This document shows positions 24,277 to 47,149 of a stretch of 64,000 bases of DNA, piece by piece. The stretch is from NCBI GenBank assembly GCA_032622095.1, contig CP136066.1, positions 94,823,319-94,887,318 on the forward strand, given 5' to 3'. Source of the DNA: Siphonodentalium dalli. Taxonomy: Eukaryota; Mollusca; Scaphopoda; Gadilida; Siphonodentaliidae. Position 1 is the first letter of the stretch. Each line of letters opens with the position of its first letter. The notes beneath the pieces were generated by a model. That model saw only the letters and a list, made by a program, of their open reading frames with translations, had not been told where the DNA came from and did not search any database. Both the position numbers and the translations under genes were made by a program.

Positions 24277-27200
24277 TCAGCGTCGGTTCGTTCTCTTAAA
24301 TTCCTTCACAAATTTAGATAGTTCTATCATAGACTCGTACACCCCGTCACCATTCTTTGCGCACGCAGCCTGGATATACCACTTCCTGTCTCGAATCCTG
24401 TCCAGTTCCAAGCGACGTACTATCTCATCTGGCTTCAAAGCACCTGCAACAGTAAACAACATAATGTTCACGATCGCATGCATTTCCATTGCAACTGTGC
24501 ACCACGTAATTAAAGGTATCAATCCGATCAGAGGGTCCCCATATCATCAAGTTACAACAACAATATTTCTTCAAAATACGCTTTAGTTATCAGAATCAAT
24601 TAAATACAATAAAATAATGCTAACCACTGTAAACTATGGTATAAATTTCCCAAAACGTGTTATTTATCAACATGTGGTTTCAACGAAATTTTGCCGTATT
24701 ACCACTTGATTTTAGTGTTATCCATCTTCATCCGCAATTTTGTCCGAGACCGTCGGTTTGACGACTTTTCTCCAGGCCACAAATAAGTGCACATTTCGAG
24801 ATATAACAAATTTCAAGACTCCATATCTGATCAGTCTGAGCTTTAATGAGTGGGTTCCTCGACTTGAATCAAATATATTTTACCACCGAAGCCAAAGCAA
24901 TAGTAATTCCCCCAACGGAAACCCTCTAGCATCGTCCCTAGATGCACCGTTGGAGCATACATTTAACATATATTATTCTAGTGAGCTTTCAATATATTTC
25001 AAACCAACATCGAATATAAACGGCATCTAAAGGCGGCTTTAAATTTCTTCTATGCTGAGAGTCAATACAACAATACGTCAACAGTTTTCAGAAATCAAGA
25101 CATTTGCATCGGGATCAGATAATGAGCTTGTGTTTATATTAATCATTCAGACTTCAAAATGGTAATTTAAGAAACAAAACCGACCTTCTTCATAACAGCA
25201 TCACCAACATCAACAGGATCCGCCACATATTATACCGGGATATTAATATATGCAGGGAGAGGACTAATTTAAGTTACATAAATGGTGTTACAATCTCATG
25301 TACAGCCTCATCCACTATGTCTATATATGTTAAAGTTATATTATATGGTAATAAGTGGGTCACAAATCACCAAAAAATATGTTAAATCATGAATATAGTT
25401 GACACCATACCTGGTAGGTCTTGTTTGTTGGCTATCACGACAACCGGGACACCTCTCATGGCATCTCTTTCTATTATTGAATACAACTCTTCTTTAGCTT
25501 CTTCCATTCTTGACGGGTCTGCACTATCGACAACATACAATAAGCCTGTGGAAAAGTATAAAAATCCAGCATATCATAGATGTAAAAGCAATGTGACGGG
25601 ATAGTTGTATTGTCTTGGGAGTCAGACCCGTCCACCAAACTTTAGGCAAATTGTTCAACTGAAATTTCCATCCTGGACAAAATTAGTTAGAAATTTCAGA
25701 CCGCATATGGGTTGAGATTGTTCCAAACAACCGTTTGTGTAACATATGCCTCTTTTAGACCAAAAGTCGAATACTTACAGCCACAATAAAAGTACATGTA
25801 TAGACAGAAATGGCTATCAGCTATTAGTCCCTTATCAAGCTATCAGTTGGAAAATATCCAACGATATGTAGGGGACGTTTTGTTGGACAGTTGGGAAGTT
25901 TCGGGCATCAGTAAGTTTGAATATTTTGCTCTATAGGGGTCGCAGTTGTAATTTCAAATTTTGACACCTCCAACGAATTCCCGTAGCCAAATATATGCAT
26001 TTTCGGGCTGAGATCGTCATAATGATAACTGAGACAGAACTCAGCATATAAGACAATAAGTTTAAACTAAATATGTATATCAATTTTATCAACCCTATGG
26101 AGACACATATAGTGTCTGAATCGGGGTATGACTGAAGCTATGCAAACCGATGAACGCATCACTAATGGAGCGTAAAATCAGGTTTTTGCTATATAGCGAA
26201 CGCAGTTTAAACCAATGTTTTTCTCTAAACATGGTTTAAACCCTTTACCCAACAGAACGGCCCTGTGCCAATGCATTCTCTTATATATGCGAGTCGACCA
26301 TAGGTCGCCTCGCATATATAAGAGAATGCATTGGCTTAACACATATTAAAAATGATAAAATTGTCAAAGAATGTAGAAAAATATTATAAAAATTGTTAAA
26401 AAATGTAAGAAAAAATTATAAAATTGTAAGAAAAAATGGTAAAAAGTGTTAAAAAAGACCAATGCATTCTCCTATATATGCGAGGCGACCTATGGTCGAC
26501 TCGCATATATAAGAGAATGCATTGACACAGGGCATAACTGTAACCGTCACAATGTGGTCAATGAACCGGTTCCAATGATATCCATATTTGTATGGTGTTA
26601 TTGAGACAGACCGAAGATATTTTAGGCTGTTGAAGCTTTATTTGGGCGTTTTTGGCCGTTTTGTTGGGTAAAGGGTTAAACTGGAAATAAACAAATGTCA
26701 TCTTATTGGTTTACTGCCTTGATTGACTTCCTATTTGTGATCATTTCAATGCTCTTTCAACTGATATAATGACAATAATATATGCCTATAACTGGATCCG
26801 GAACTTGCACATGTATTTATGCCCTAGTCTGGCAAATAGCTTTCAAGTGGACCTATATTTACATACCGATGGGACAAAATGTAATATAGCATCTGATTTT
26901 CTTACCGTCACTACCCTGGTAATAATGCTCCCACAACTGTCGTATCTTGTGTTGTCCTCCGACATCCCAGACCGTGAAGGATATCCCCCTCATCGGGGTC
27001 ACTGTTTCCACGTTGAATCCTATCGTCGGAATGGTCGTCACGATCTCATTTAATTTCACTTTGTACAGGATTGTGGTTTTCCCTAAAAAAAATAACATGC
27101 GTTTTGTTGAATCCTATCGTCGGAATGGTCGTCACGACCTCGTTTAATTTCACTTTGTACAGGATTGTGGTTTTCCCTAAAAAAAATAACATGCGTTTTG

Positions 27201-28236
27201 TTGAATCCTATCGTCGGAATGGTCGTCACGACCTCGTTTAATTTCACTTTGTACAGGATCGTGGTTTTCCCTAAAAAAAAATAACATGCGTTTTGTTGAA
27301 GGGTTGGTCTACAGTCCGATAAATAAGTGAGTCAGCGATAGGACATGTCCAGAATATTTTATCATAAAATAATGCGGTTTTCTCCAACAAGTTATTTCCA
27401 GATTTGATGCGACGTGTGTCTTGTAACAATTCCAATTCTAGTTATACAAAACGTATTAATCTGTTTGATCGAAATGGCCGCCAACAGTATATCGTACCAA
27501 TATATTTTAATATTTACGATCAATGAAGACGACCACTTTGCAGAACTGAACAGTATATGTCCTGTTATTATATAATCCGTTTATAATAGTACATTTGATC
27601 GACCTGGGTATAACTTTATCACAGTTTCTCCCAACTGGGATAATAACATCACAATATTTTCACCATGGACACACAAAACCGATGAGAGTGACCAATTCAA
27701 CAAATTATAATATATAATACAATTGTGGGAAATATCGACCAAGCAGACATTGTAAGAGTTTTGCTATAGCAGCCACAATTTTTCAAACCCTATGACCACA
27801 TTCGGAGATCTTGGGCACCCGTTCACATTATGTATGCACGGGTGTGTGCCCACACCCCACCGCCAATCAGTGTTGGGATTAAAATAATTAAAGGCCGACC
27901 AGATGTGTTTAAAAATCCATGACTTGAATAAGTGTTTTTTTTTTTGTTTTTTTGTTTTTTTTATTATTGTGGCATATGTATACAATCCTAATAAAGTATT
28001 TAACAGATTTATCGACCTATTTTGATACCAGAAACCGGTCCAGAATGTAATAATTAAATAAAGCGAGCATAATTAAGACCGACATTTTGGATTTAAGAGA
28101 GAGAGGTGTTACAATGAACCCCAACCCATATGTATATATACACCCTCTTACCTGCAGCATCCAATCCGAGCATCACAATTCGGGCTGGGTCCGATCCCGT
28201 GAAGGCACTCGCTAAACGATCCCACAAATTTCCCAT
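24277..28236 (-). CDS. ARF-like small GTPase, locus E (complete, four exons)
   Basis: Minus-strand exons are 28236-28152, 27082-26906, 25545-25411 and 24443-24277, which join to 564 nt (187 aa). Exon 1 is [12 protein letters not shown] followed by [17 protein letters not shown], three codons shorter than locus A. Exon 2 carries [15 protein letters not shown] and [17 protein letters not shown]; exon 3 [17 protein letters not shown] and NKQDLPG; exon 4 [16 protein letters not shown], the CAKNGDG G5 motif and a basic tail ending KEFKRTNRR. Length is close to the ARF norm of about 180 aa. Gly2 fits myristoylation. Upstream of exon 2 its 5' end is repeated twice more, giving decoy acceptors (see the repeat at 27015-27297). 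Intron 3 holds a decayed TTAA-flanked element and intron 2 a hairpin MITE. It is transcribed divergently from locus B. Confidence 0.93.
24514..24910. mobile_element. Decayed fold-back element in intron 3 of locus E
   Basis: Starts after TTAA with AGGTATCAATCCGATCAGAG and contains CCACTTGATTTTAGTGTTATC and GAAGCCAAAGCAATAGTAATT, as in the element at 6299-6714. The right terminus is eroded. It lies just 5' of the last exon of the gene on the minus strand. Confidence 0.6.
26240..26675. mobile_element. TTAA-flanked MITE with two palindromic hairpins, intron 2 of locus E
   Basis: The ends ACCCTTTACCCAACA and TGTTGGGTAAAGGG lie next to TTAA on both sides, a piggyBac-like layout. Inside, two hairpins (26271-26336 and 26459-26524) have arms CCAATGCATTCTC-TATATATGCGAG, separated by an A-rich spacer. 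Related hairpins occur at 36162, 37131, 38175, 47618 and 47990. Confidence 0.7.
27015..27297 (-). repeat. 94-bp tandem triplication of the 5' end of locus E exon 2
   Basis: Three units begin at 27015, 27109 and 27203 (period 94, the last 95 because of one extra A). Each unit holds, on the minus strand, a TTTTTAG acceptor and the codons for [22 protein letters not shown]. Only the unit nearest exon 2 (27015-27108) continues into the full exon. Splicing into either outer unit would read through TIGF into intron-like sequence and meet an in-frame stop, so they would act as decoys. Confidence 0.9.
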
Positions 28237-29103
28237 GATGTATCCTATATATATATATATTAAAGCTCAACTTCTAGATGTTGTGACACGAACGAAGTGA
28301 TTTAGAGCGTTGATATATATGCTACTTATAATATGGCAGATATATTGTATTATGAATTACACTTATAGGCATCCACACATTTATAGTTTGAGAGCCAGTA
28401 CTAGTGAATAACATGGTACGGGGCATGTGGATTCGTCCACGTGTCTAGTGCTTGTATCCTGTTTTGTAAACACTGTGATTAATCGAGCTATAAATAGCAA
28501 TAATTCGTAACAGCGAATGACGTTTTTCCTCGACGATCATCTGGGGATTGCCTTCCTGTACTTCAAGTGCCCTCAATTTGCGTACACGCATTTAGACCAC
28601 GTCACCCAGGGAACAAAATTAACCACCTTAACAAGTCTTAGATAATTACAGGCGAAGCATTTGAACTAAATTTGTGGCTATCAAATATAGCGCAGCGAAT
28701 TATGTTTATAAACGGAGTCATCGCTATATTTAGACATAAATATTGCAAATGCATCGAATATCGATTGTGTACAGTGTGTCGTCAAGGGGTTTCCCCGAGT
28801 CAAGGGATTCCCGTGTCGTCACTAGTTCCAGCGTGGAATCAGCTACATGTTCGAAGTGAACTGCCGGTAAAACACAATACATTGTCCGCATGGTGCAACT
28901 TTTGCTGATCGAGTTGGTCAATCTATTTATGCCCAATACTTACTGCCTAGTTTGTAATAACTTCCACGTGTTCAGAAACACATCAACTTAAAGCATGGTT
29001 GTATATAAACGAGTATATATCGTGGGTGTAGTCAGAATTGTGAGAACACTGAACTAAATCAATCACTGCAACTGGAACAGTGTGTGTGGTACAATTGTTT
29101 AAA
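28237..29103. promoter_or_regulatory. Divergent promoter region between ARF loci E and B
   Basis: 867 bp separate the two start codons. On the minus side a TATA-like TATTATAAGTAG lies near 28324-28337, about 90 bp above the E start. On the plus side TATATAAAC at 29002-29010 lies 102 bp above the B start, and the same box and spacing are found at locus C. Parts of this region recur upstream of loci A, C and D. Transcription starts and shared control are inferred. Confidence 0.7.
29002..29009 (+). promoter_or_regulatory. TATA box of ARF locus B
   Basis: TATATAAA in the context GGTTGTATATAAACGAG, 102 bp before the ATG. The context and spacing are identical at locus C (42251), which argues for conservation of a core promoter. 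Confidence 0.6.
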
Positions 29104-35212
<6,109 letters not shown>

Positions 35213-35229
35213 ACTTTACCCTCACTATA

Positions 35230-35505
35230 TTGCCATCCGTTCAAGCCTTGAAATAGTGTGTCTGTCATTTGCAGAATGAGGTCCCCAGAGGGTGAATTTA
35301 GTGATGCTATCCCGCATAGCGGTCTAGCATCACCAAATTCACCCTCTGGGGACCTCATTCTGCTTAGGCCTTAGCAGAATGAGGTTCCCAGAGGGTGAAT
35401 TTGGTGATGCTAGCCCGCTATGCGGGGTAGCATCACTAAATTCACCATATGTGGACCTCATTATGCAAATAACAGGCACACTATTTCCAGGCTTGCATCC
35501 GATAT
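35230..35505. mobile_element. Double-hairpin element just 3' of ARF locus B
   Basis: The outer ends are inverted copies (CAAGCCTTGAAATAGTG left, CTATTTCCAGGCTTG right). Inside are two near-perfect palindromes in tandem, each with arms AATGAGGT-CCCAGAGGGTGAATTT and a GC-rich loop. It begins about 20 bp after the stop codon, and locus C lacks it at the matching place. GCCATCCG and TGCATCCG flank it, a possible 8-bp target duplication. Confidence 0.7.
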
Positions 35506-36161
35506 GGGAACTCTGGATTTGAACAATATCAACATGCCGGAAGCGATAATCTGAAGGTTACACTTTCCGAAAAAGGGAGTAACTATATTTCGGAATTTAT
35601 AAATAGTTATACTGCTGATCGGGAACAGGTTGGAAATTTGTACCCCAACGAGGGTATTAACTTTGTATTAAAAGTGCACAACTTTAAACATTCAACCCAT
35701 ATTCTTTGGCTGAATAAATAATTCTAGTCATGTAAGAGCACGGACAAATGTGTACAATAAATCGGTCGAGTCGCAAGTTCACAACCTACGTTCATGGTAC
35801 CGAAACTGTTACCATATACATTTATATATATATATTTTACATCACGAACATGTATGATGGGAGTATCATTTGTGCATGTAAAGTCAGTGCGTGTGATTGC
35901 ATGTGTGTTGTATATGGTTGTTTCAAGCAAAATTGTTGTTGTTTTTGTTATATCAGTGTATATATTTCAATCATTAATTCATTTTGTTTACATTATATTT
36001 TACATTAAACTTGTTGAAAATAATATTAGTCAACCAGATCCCATACTAGACCCATAATAACCAACGTATATAATTGTAGAATGCAACAAATACTTCTGTT
36101 AACGATCGTAACCGAAACTTTATGGTTACGATTTCAGCTAATGATACCCTAAACGGCTTAA

Positions 36162-36386
36162 CCCTTCAATAACTGCATCTTCCTGAAATTTTGTGAAAAC
36201 CTGTGCCAATGCATTCTCTTATATATGAGAGTCTCCCGTAGAATACATTGGCCTAAAAATATTCACCTTGACCTTGTAAGCCAGTGCATTATTGTATATG
36301 TGCGAAGCGGCATATTGGAAACTCGCATATATAAGAGAATGCACTGGCACACGGTATCTAATGATGCAGCTCCCGCCATGAAAGGC
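36162..36386. mobile_element. Hairpin MITE, CCAATGCATTCTC family
   Basis: TTAA at 36158 and 36387 flanks CCCTTCAATAAC and GCCATGAAAGGC. The interior has CCAATGCATTCTCTTATATA and, inverted, TATATAAGAGAATGCACTGG, with ATATTCACCTTGACCTTGTA between. Confidence 0.65.
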
Positions 36387-36399
36387 TTAAGGGGACATG

Positions 36400-37130
36400 C
36401 GGCACTCGCAGAGGGTATATGTGAAAAATCATAAACGTGTGTACAACCTTAGGCTATTAATTCGATGACGAAACCTCACCTTTGTTATGTGCCAGCCACT
36501 GTATCAACAAAGACTTGAGAAAATTCTGATTAAATCATGAAGGTCTACATTACAAAACATCAATTCAATTCAATTTATTAGATACTCTCGTCGTATAACA
36601 ATACATATTGAAAAGAAATGTGTTATAGTGCATGCAATTCACAATGATATGTATGAATATATGAATATATTGGGAATTAAACGGGATATTTGTGTATTCA
36701 TAAGAAATGTTGGCGTAATTTGGCAGCCATGTGTACATATTTCGTCCGGAGGATGGGGTGATAGGGGGGGGGGTAACACGTTGTTAAGCCACAGGAGTGG
36801 TTTATCTCATGCTGGGCCTTTTTGATAAATATTTATAGTTTTTTCATAGTTTTTTTACTGCTAGAGTTAAATAGTTCATGGAGTTTCATTACGTTAGGTC
36901 GACTGTAGTAGTACGGTTTAATATATTTATATTTAAATCTCAGATCTCTTATTGTGTCTTTTTCAGAGCAATAAACAATGTTTGTTGATAAAATGACTTT
37001 CACTGTAACAGTTATGTTTACGTAACAACGGTTTCAAAATGCAAAATCTCGTCACTGGATAATATGAATAATAAAAAATAATATCAAAGTCTATCTATGC
37101 GGGATCCTCGCTGGTACAGCATTAAAGACA
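36400..37130. other. No recognised gene
   Basis: Between two hairpin MITEs. Short ORFs show no known motif. Confidence 0.5.
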
Positions 37131-37300
37131 CTGTGCCAGTGTATTCTCTTATATATGCTAGGCTCCCATAAGGAGCCTCGCATGTATAAGAGAATGCACT
37201 CGCTTGTTCAAGGTAAATATTGTTAGGCCAATGTATTATCTTATATATGCGAGGCTCCCTATGGGAGACTCGCATTTATAAGAGAATGCATTGGCACAGG
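37131..37300. mobile_element. Hairpin MITE core, CCAATGCATTCTC family
   Basis: Two hairpins in tandem (37137-37205 and 37228-37297) with loops such as GGCTCCCTATGGGAGAC; a spacer TTCAAGGTAAATATTGTTAG separates them. The outer ends are eroded. Confidence 0.65.
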
Positions 37301-37606
37301 GTTTTGGCAAAATTTCAGGAAGTCCTGTCATGAAGGTCTACATTACAAAAGATCAGAGAAATGAATAACATGCCAGAAAACAGATGTTTTTCAACTTATA
37401 ACATTTCACTTTCAAAGACATTTGCCGATTTTTCTTTAATAAATGACTTTCACTGTAACAGTAATGTTTACATAACAATGGTTTTAACATGTGCAATCTC
37501 ATCACTGTAGTTGTCAATAATAAAAATAAGAACAAAGTGTACCTTATTTATTAGTCTCTATTACCCATGCATTGTGAGAACCTTATGTCGGACTTTTATA
37601 TAGAGG

Positions 37607-37755
37607 ATCTCCAACGAGATGTTGGGATATAAGATTTTATAAAACGAGTTTGATCAATTTGATTCACAACAAGTCGTACGAGTTGTGAATCAAATTTATT
37701 AAACGAATTTCATAAAATCTAATATCCCAACATAACGATTTGAAGATCTTGTATA
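37607..37755. repeat. Inverted repeat of about 150 bp
   Basis: TTGGGATATAAGATTTTAT and ATAAAATCTAATATCCCAA are arms around TTGATTCACAACAAGTCGTACGAGTTGTGAATCAA. No gene is recognised. Confidence 0.65.
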
Positions 37756-38174
37756 TCACATAAACAAAATTAGAGCGTTATGCCTTTTTTAACAAATCAA
37801 AATCCTTAAAAGAAGCTTTAAAATGCATACATTTACATCGTTGGTTGAGACGCTTCACAACCGTATACGATATAGTCCCCCAATTTTCCTATTTGGTTTT
37901 GTGTCTATTTTCGTTATTGCAACGACATTGGACAATAATTTAACTTTAATGGACAAAGCAATCAGTTTGCATTGTCTTGTGCTGGTGTCATGCGCGGCTT
38001 TTCGAAATAGTATTATAATCTGCCTGAATCAATGTAAAGTCATTTTGTTGGTGCGATGCTAAAATGGTGGGAAGCACGGGCCTATTCACCACTAGTGGGA
38101 GATAAAGAAATATGTAATGTTGTTTTTAATATATACATATATGTTGAAACAGCGAGCCCCCTTCATTTGTTTAA

Positions 38175-38296
38175 CCCTTCCATGACTATAAGCGAGTCTC
38201 GCATATAAGAGAATGCATTGACCTAACAATATTTGAATTAACCTGGTAAGCCATGCATTCTCTTATAAATGCGAGGCTCCCTGCCATGAAAGGGTA
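38175..38296. mobile_element. Small deletion form of the CCAATGCATTCTC MITE
   Basis: TTAA borders (38171, 38297), ends CCCTTCCATGAC and GCCATGAAAGGG, and only half of each internal hairpin. Confidence 0.6.
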
Positions 38297-39391
38297 TTAA
38301 AATGCTACATTCTGGTCCAGTTTATAAGCACTAATAATTAAAATTGATTTGAAACTACGCACAGACGAATATCTTATATAACAATCTTAATTTGAGATCA
38401 TTTGAAATGCCTTCTATTCGAAGTTGGTTCATGTGAAAGTCTATAAAACATATATCACCAACAAGTACATATAATCAGACACCCTCTACATTCGCACAAT
38501 TCGCGCCCGTAAGCATCGGTACAAATCACGACATTGTTTACACGAATGTGTCCAAGGTTTATCAAGCAATAACTGAAGCCTCCACTTCATAAAAACCAAT
38601 TAACCAACCTGCGTCACTTCAAGTCGATCACGCACTCGCCGTGGTTGTTATATTGTTTGCACATTCAACTCAAGTTATCGGGTTTTCTAAAACAGCTGTT
38701 TTGACGCTGGTTTGTATATATATTTGTGCATTATTTTATTTTGAGCTCATTTGCGTTTCGATAGCAATTAACTCTTTTAACACTGGCAAAAATCATAGAG
38801 ATACTTCAGTTTGATGTGCAGAAAATCTACTGGCAAATGATTATTGTGAATGACTGGAAGATCGATCGCGCTCCTTCGAGATACAAACACTTTGTTTAAT
38901 TACTCTGCCCGTCAATACCCATTGACCCCAATCGTTCTTCCAGTCATTTCTTATATAATCATAGATCTACCTTGTTCTTATTTAAAATATTAATAACACT
39001 CCAATAACGAGATTCCCCATATCGAAACAGTTGTCATGTAATCAATTCTGTCACGGTGGAATTACCGTTCGAAGTCCAAGTATTCCAATAAGATACCACA
39101 GTTCAGTCAAAACCCACCTTTTAAAAAGGTAAAAATATTTGAAAAATATTATAATAATGATATTCAGGCCAAAATATGTTAATTAACTATGTGATTAGCG
39201 GTGTTTGCTGACAAATCACTGTAGAAGTTTTGTCTACATAACAACGAATTCAACACGCGAAATTTCTGGGATTCATACGCAACGTTGGAGCCTCCAATCA
39301 TGTGTTTTCCGAGTCATCAATACATATACATAGTTTTATTATATGCTTGCCCATAAAGTGATGGAAAATTACCGAAACGTAGATCGTCGTA

Positions 39392-40178
39392 CTGTAATGC
39401 CCTAAATAATCAACTCCTTAAAGGGGTACTGTACGCCATTTTCATTAAATTTCCGGTGACAACAACGATCTAATATCGATAATATATAGAAACATAAGTA
39501 ATTTGAGTCGAAGATGTATTCTGTAAACGCTCAGGTTAATAGGCTATCTTAAAATATAATAATTTAAAAGTTAATAATTTGATATAAATTGAATTTATGA
39601 CTGGAGCCATAAAATGGCGTCAATTAAATTACGAATTTGCGTAATCAAATGAGGGATACTGGCTTGTTAAACCGATCGCACACACGATCGCTTAAAATAT
39701 TATGATGATACGGCGAGAACACTCAAGCCACTCACTGACTAGCGACGATACAATAACTTAAATGATTATATGGGACTAGTATGCCTATAATATAACTTTT
39801 ATTTGATTCATTTGGTTGAAAACTGTACAAAAATTACTCGACAACGACAATTTGTATTTTTGCATTCCGGTAAATTTGTCATCCGTAACACTACTTCGTA
39901 CTCAACAGACTTTCAAATAATGAAAAAAATGTTACCTTATTCTCAGACTCGGAGACTATAGAAACCAACAACAACATTTGGCGTACAGTACCCCTTTAAC
40001 CACAGCAGAATTATGGGTAACTTTTCAGGATTTAGTCAGAAATATGGCTTGGTGCCATTCATCGGAAAGCGGGGAGAGCTTTCCGATGAAGGGCAACAAG
40101 CCATATTTCCGACTAAATCCTGAAAAGTTACCCATAATTCTGCTGTGGTTATGGAGTCGATTAATTAGGGCATTACTG
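39392..40178. mobile_element. TA-flanked palindromic MITE interrupted by a nested element
   Basis: TA dinucleotides flank ends CTGTAATGCCCTAAATAAT and ATTAGGGCATTACTG. The right portion (40000-40150) forms a near-perfect hairpin around AAAGCGGGGAGAGCTTT. The TA target and CAGT-like termini fit a Tc1/mariner-type non-autonomous element. Related copies lie in intron 3 of C (45894) and D (49197). A second element (39422-39995) has inserted near the left end. Confidence 0.75.
39422..39995. mobile_element. 574-bp TTAA-flanked element nested in the mariner-like MITE
   Basis: TTAA at 39418-39421 and 39996-39999 flanks the ends AGGGGTACTGTACGCCA and TGGCGTACAGTACCCCT, a 17-bp inverted repeat. TTAA targets with purine-rich 5' ends fit the Kolobok superfamily better than piggyBac, which usually starts CCC. 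No coding region was found, so it is non-autonomous. Removing it leaves a continuous left arm of the outer element. Confidence 0.8.
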
Positions 40179-40640
40179 TATGTCTCTCTTCGAAACTACA
40201 GTGAAATACGATTTCGTAATGTACTGTAGCTATCTTTATATCACTGGACCTTGCCGGTGGGTTATAAGGTACGTTCATATGCTGGCAAGTTTGTACTGCA
40301 AACTGCAAAACTGCTGCAAACTCGCCAAAATGTTCCATGTAAAAATTGCTGATAATAAAGCATTTGTTCATTCACTAATTTCTGCCAGCTGTCGACAAAT
40401 CATTGTTAGTAATGATCAATCTAAGACAGCAATGTTGTGTGATGGCTGATTTGGTTAGAACACATACCCATAACTCTCGATAAACTAGGACTATCATATT
40501 ATTGGCTCGACCAGAAGGTCCATAACCGAGATATTTTTAACTCCGCGATAAAGCCAAAAAATCAGAGATAGCTATAAGAGGCAGTATATCAAACTCAGAC
40601 AAAAACATTTTATCTATCCCTCAACAATCAAAATGCACTT

Positions 40641-40965
40641 TCGTACCTCCCGAAATTCCGCACACGCAACCACAGATTACCCGTAGAGACCGTGGGCAGG
40701 AGAAGAAAACGAAAATAGAATATGCATACTGTGCGAAAATGATATGGGCGATGAATACCACATTATTCTGAAATGTAGCAAACTAGAAGATCTTAGACAC
40801 AAATATATCAAACCATATTATAATATCCGACCAAATATTTTGAAACTTAATAGTCTCTTCACTTTTACAAGCAGGAAAACCCTAACAAATCTATCAATAT
40901 TCATAAAAGAAGCCCTAAATATCGTGAGAACACCCTGGGACAGAAATCAAGCAACCCAGCCATGA
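40641..40965 (+). pseudogene. LINE ORF2 C-terminal zinc-finger remnant, frameshifted
   Basis: The first frame reads YLPKFRTRNHRLPVET from 40644, a motif typical of the region after the reverse transcriptase in molluscan and cnidarian non-LTR elements. The following part is in another frame and reads ICILCENDMGDEYHIILKC, a CxxC...HxxxC finger, then RHKYIKPYY. A small indel between about 40690 and 40720 separates the two. There is no upstream RT domain, so this is a dead 3' fragment. Confidence 0.7.
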
Positions 40966-41639
40966 ACCCACCCCATCCTAACATCAATATAAAACCAAGT
41001 AACACCCCCCCCCCATTTTTTCACTGAGACCCACACAAGATAGATATATATTATGCCCATGTATCATAGCCCTACACCACCATTCCTTCATGCCCATTAT
41101 AAAGTTGTATTGGGCCCCATGTCACATGGATATTATGCACACAATAATACACACCGAATCTGTGTTCCCATCGGGAATCTACCGAATACCGAATCTGTGT
41201 TCCCATCGGGAATCTACCCCACCTCACCCAATCACCCATCCACCTAACCTATATAACGCCTATACTTTGACAAAATGAAACGCCCAACCAAAATATATAT
41301 AAATGCACAAAACAAAGCACAATCAATTTGTAATTTCAAAATCTAATGGGTATCATATAATTTAATCGTATATACATATGCACGAGTGTTGTACGCGCTC
41401 ACATGTCAACTATGATTTCAATGAGCTATAAACTATCTGTATCTATCTGATATCGCTGAAGTGTTTACAATATCATAAGAACACGGTGCGCGTTGATATT
41501 GTCGGTGGATATTCCTAACTTAACAACCATGATGAGAAATTCAGTTAAAAAAATTATCACTACACTTATACAAACTAAAGTCCCCTTTGTAGCATACATA
41601 CATTTTCAAGTATTATATATCATTTGCAACGCCTTATGT

Positions 41640-42352
41640 CTGAATTTAGTTCTAAATTGTATCATCAAACTGTCCAACTATTGGACATTCCAACGTAACA
41701 ACCCCTATGCGCATGGTTGATAATAAATATTGTGTGTAAACACTGTAAATCATCGAGATATAATTAGCAATAGTGACATTTTTTTTTTCGTGAAGTTCAT
41801 CTGGGGTTTGCCTTCCTGTTCTATTACTAATTCGTACATGTGCCCTCAATTTGCGTACATACATTTAGACGGTTGTTACCCAGGAAACAAAATTATATAA
41901 GTCTTAGATAATTATAGGCAAATCAATTGAAATAAATTTGTAGGTCGCAATCTAAGAATCAAATATCGCGCCGCGAATTATTTATATAAACAGAGTCATC
42001 GCTATATTTAGACATATAAACATTGCATTTCTATTGTGTACAGTGTGTTGTCAAGGGATTTCCCTATGCCAATGGATTCCCCTGTGTCGTCATTACTTCC
42101 AGCGTGGAATCAGCTACATGTTCGAAGTGAACTGTAGGTAAAATACGATACATGGTGCAACTTTTGCGGATTGATTTATGCCCAGTACTTACTGCCTAGT
42201 TTGTAATAACTTCCACGTGTTCAGAAACACATCAACTTAAATCATGGTTGTATATAAACGAGTAAATTTGGTGGATGTAGTCAGAATTGTGGGAACATTG
42301 AACGAAATCAAACACTCCAACTGGAACAGTGTGTGTGGTACAATTGTTCAAA
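41640..42352 (+). promoter_or_regulatory. Upstream module of ARF locus C
   Basis: This segment shares long stretches with the E/B intergenic region and with the upstream region of D, for example CCAGCGTGGAATCAGCTACA and TTTGTAATAACTTCCACGTG. The C/D homology reaches further left, to about 41160. TATATAAA at 42251-42258 is 102 bp before the ATG, as in locus B. No E-type exon 1 remains on its left side. Confidence 0.65.
42251..42258 (+). promoter_or_regulatory. TATA box of ARF locus C
   Basis: TATATAAA in the same context (GGTTGTATATAAACGAG) and at the same 102-bp distance from the ATG as in locus B. Locus D lost this position in its deletion. Confidence 0.6.
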
Positions 42353-46727
<4,375 letters not shown>

Positions 46728-47062
46728 CATGGACCCTGACTAGTTCCCTCCCTATATGAGAACTTTGGCCTTGGACAATATCAACATGGAAGCATCTGAG
46801 ATAATCTGAAGGTCATACTTTCCGAAAATGGGAAGTAACTGTTATCGGAATTTACAAATAGTTATACTGCTGATCAGGAATGGGTTGGAAATTTGCACAT
46901 CAATAAGGAGAGTAAATTCGTATCAAACAACTTTAAACCCATATACTTTGGTTGAAGAAATATGTTGTGTCATGCAATCTTGAGCATAAATAAATGTGTA
47001 CAATTATTCGGTCGAGTCGCACATTCACAACGCAAGTTCACGGTACCGAAACTGTTACAATA

Positions 47063-47067
<5 letters not shown>

Positions 47068-47144
<77 letters not shown>

Positions 47145-47149
47145 ATATT
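47068..47149. repeat. (TA)n microsatellite
   Basis: About 80 bp of nearly pure AT dinucleotides with two TTT interruptions, downstream of ARF locus C. The sequence to its right (47150-47265) repeats the start of the 325-bp unit found at 55869-56520. Confidence 0.95.

Noticed and set aside
26769-27147. Plus-strand ORFs with TSQTVKDIP motifs
   Set aside because: Antisense of ARF exon 2 and its repeated 5' end.
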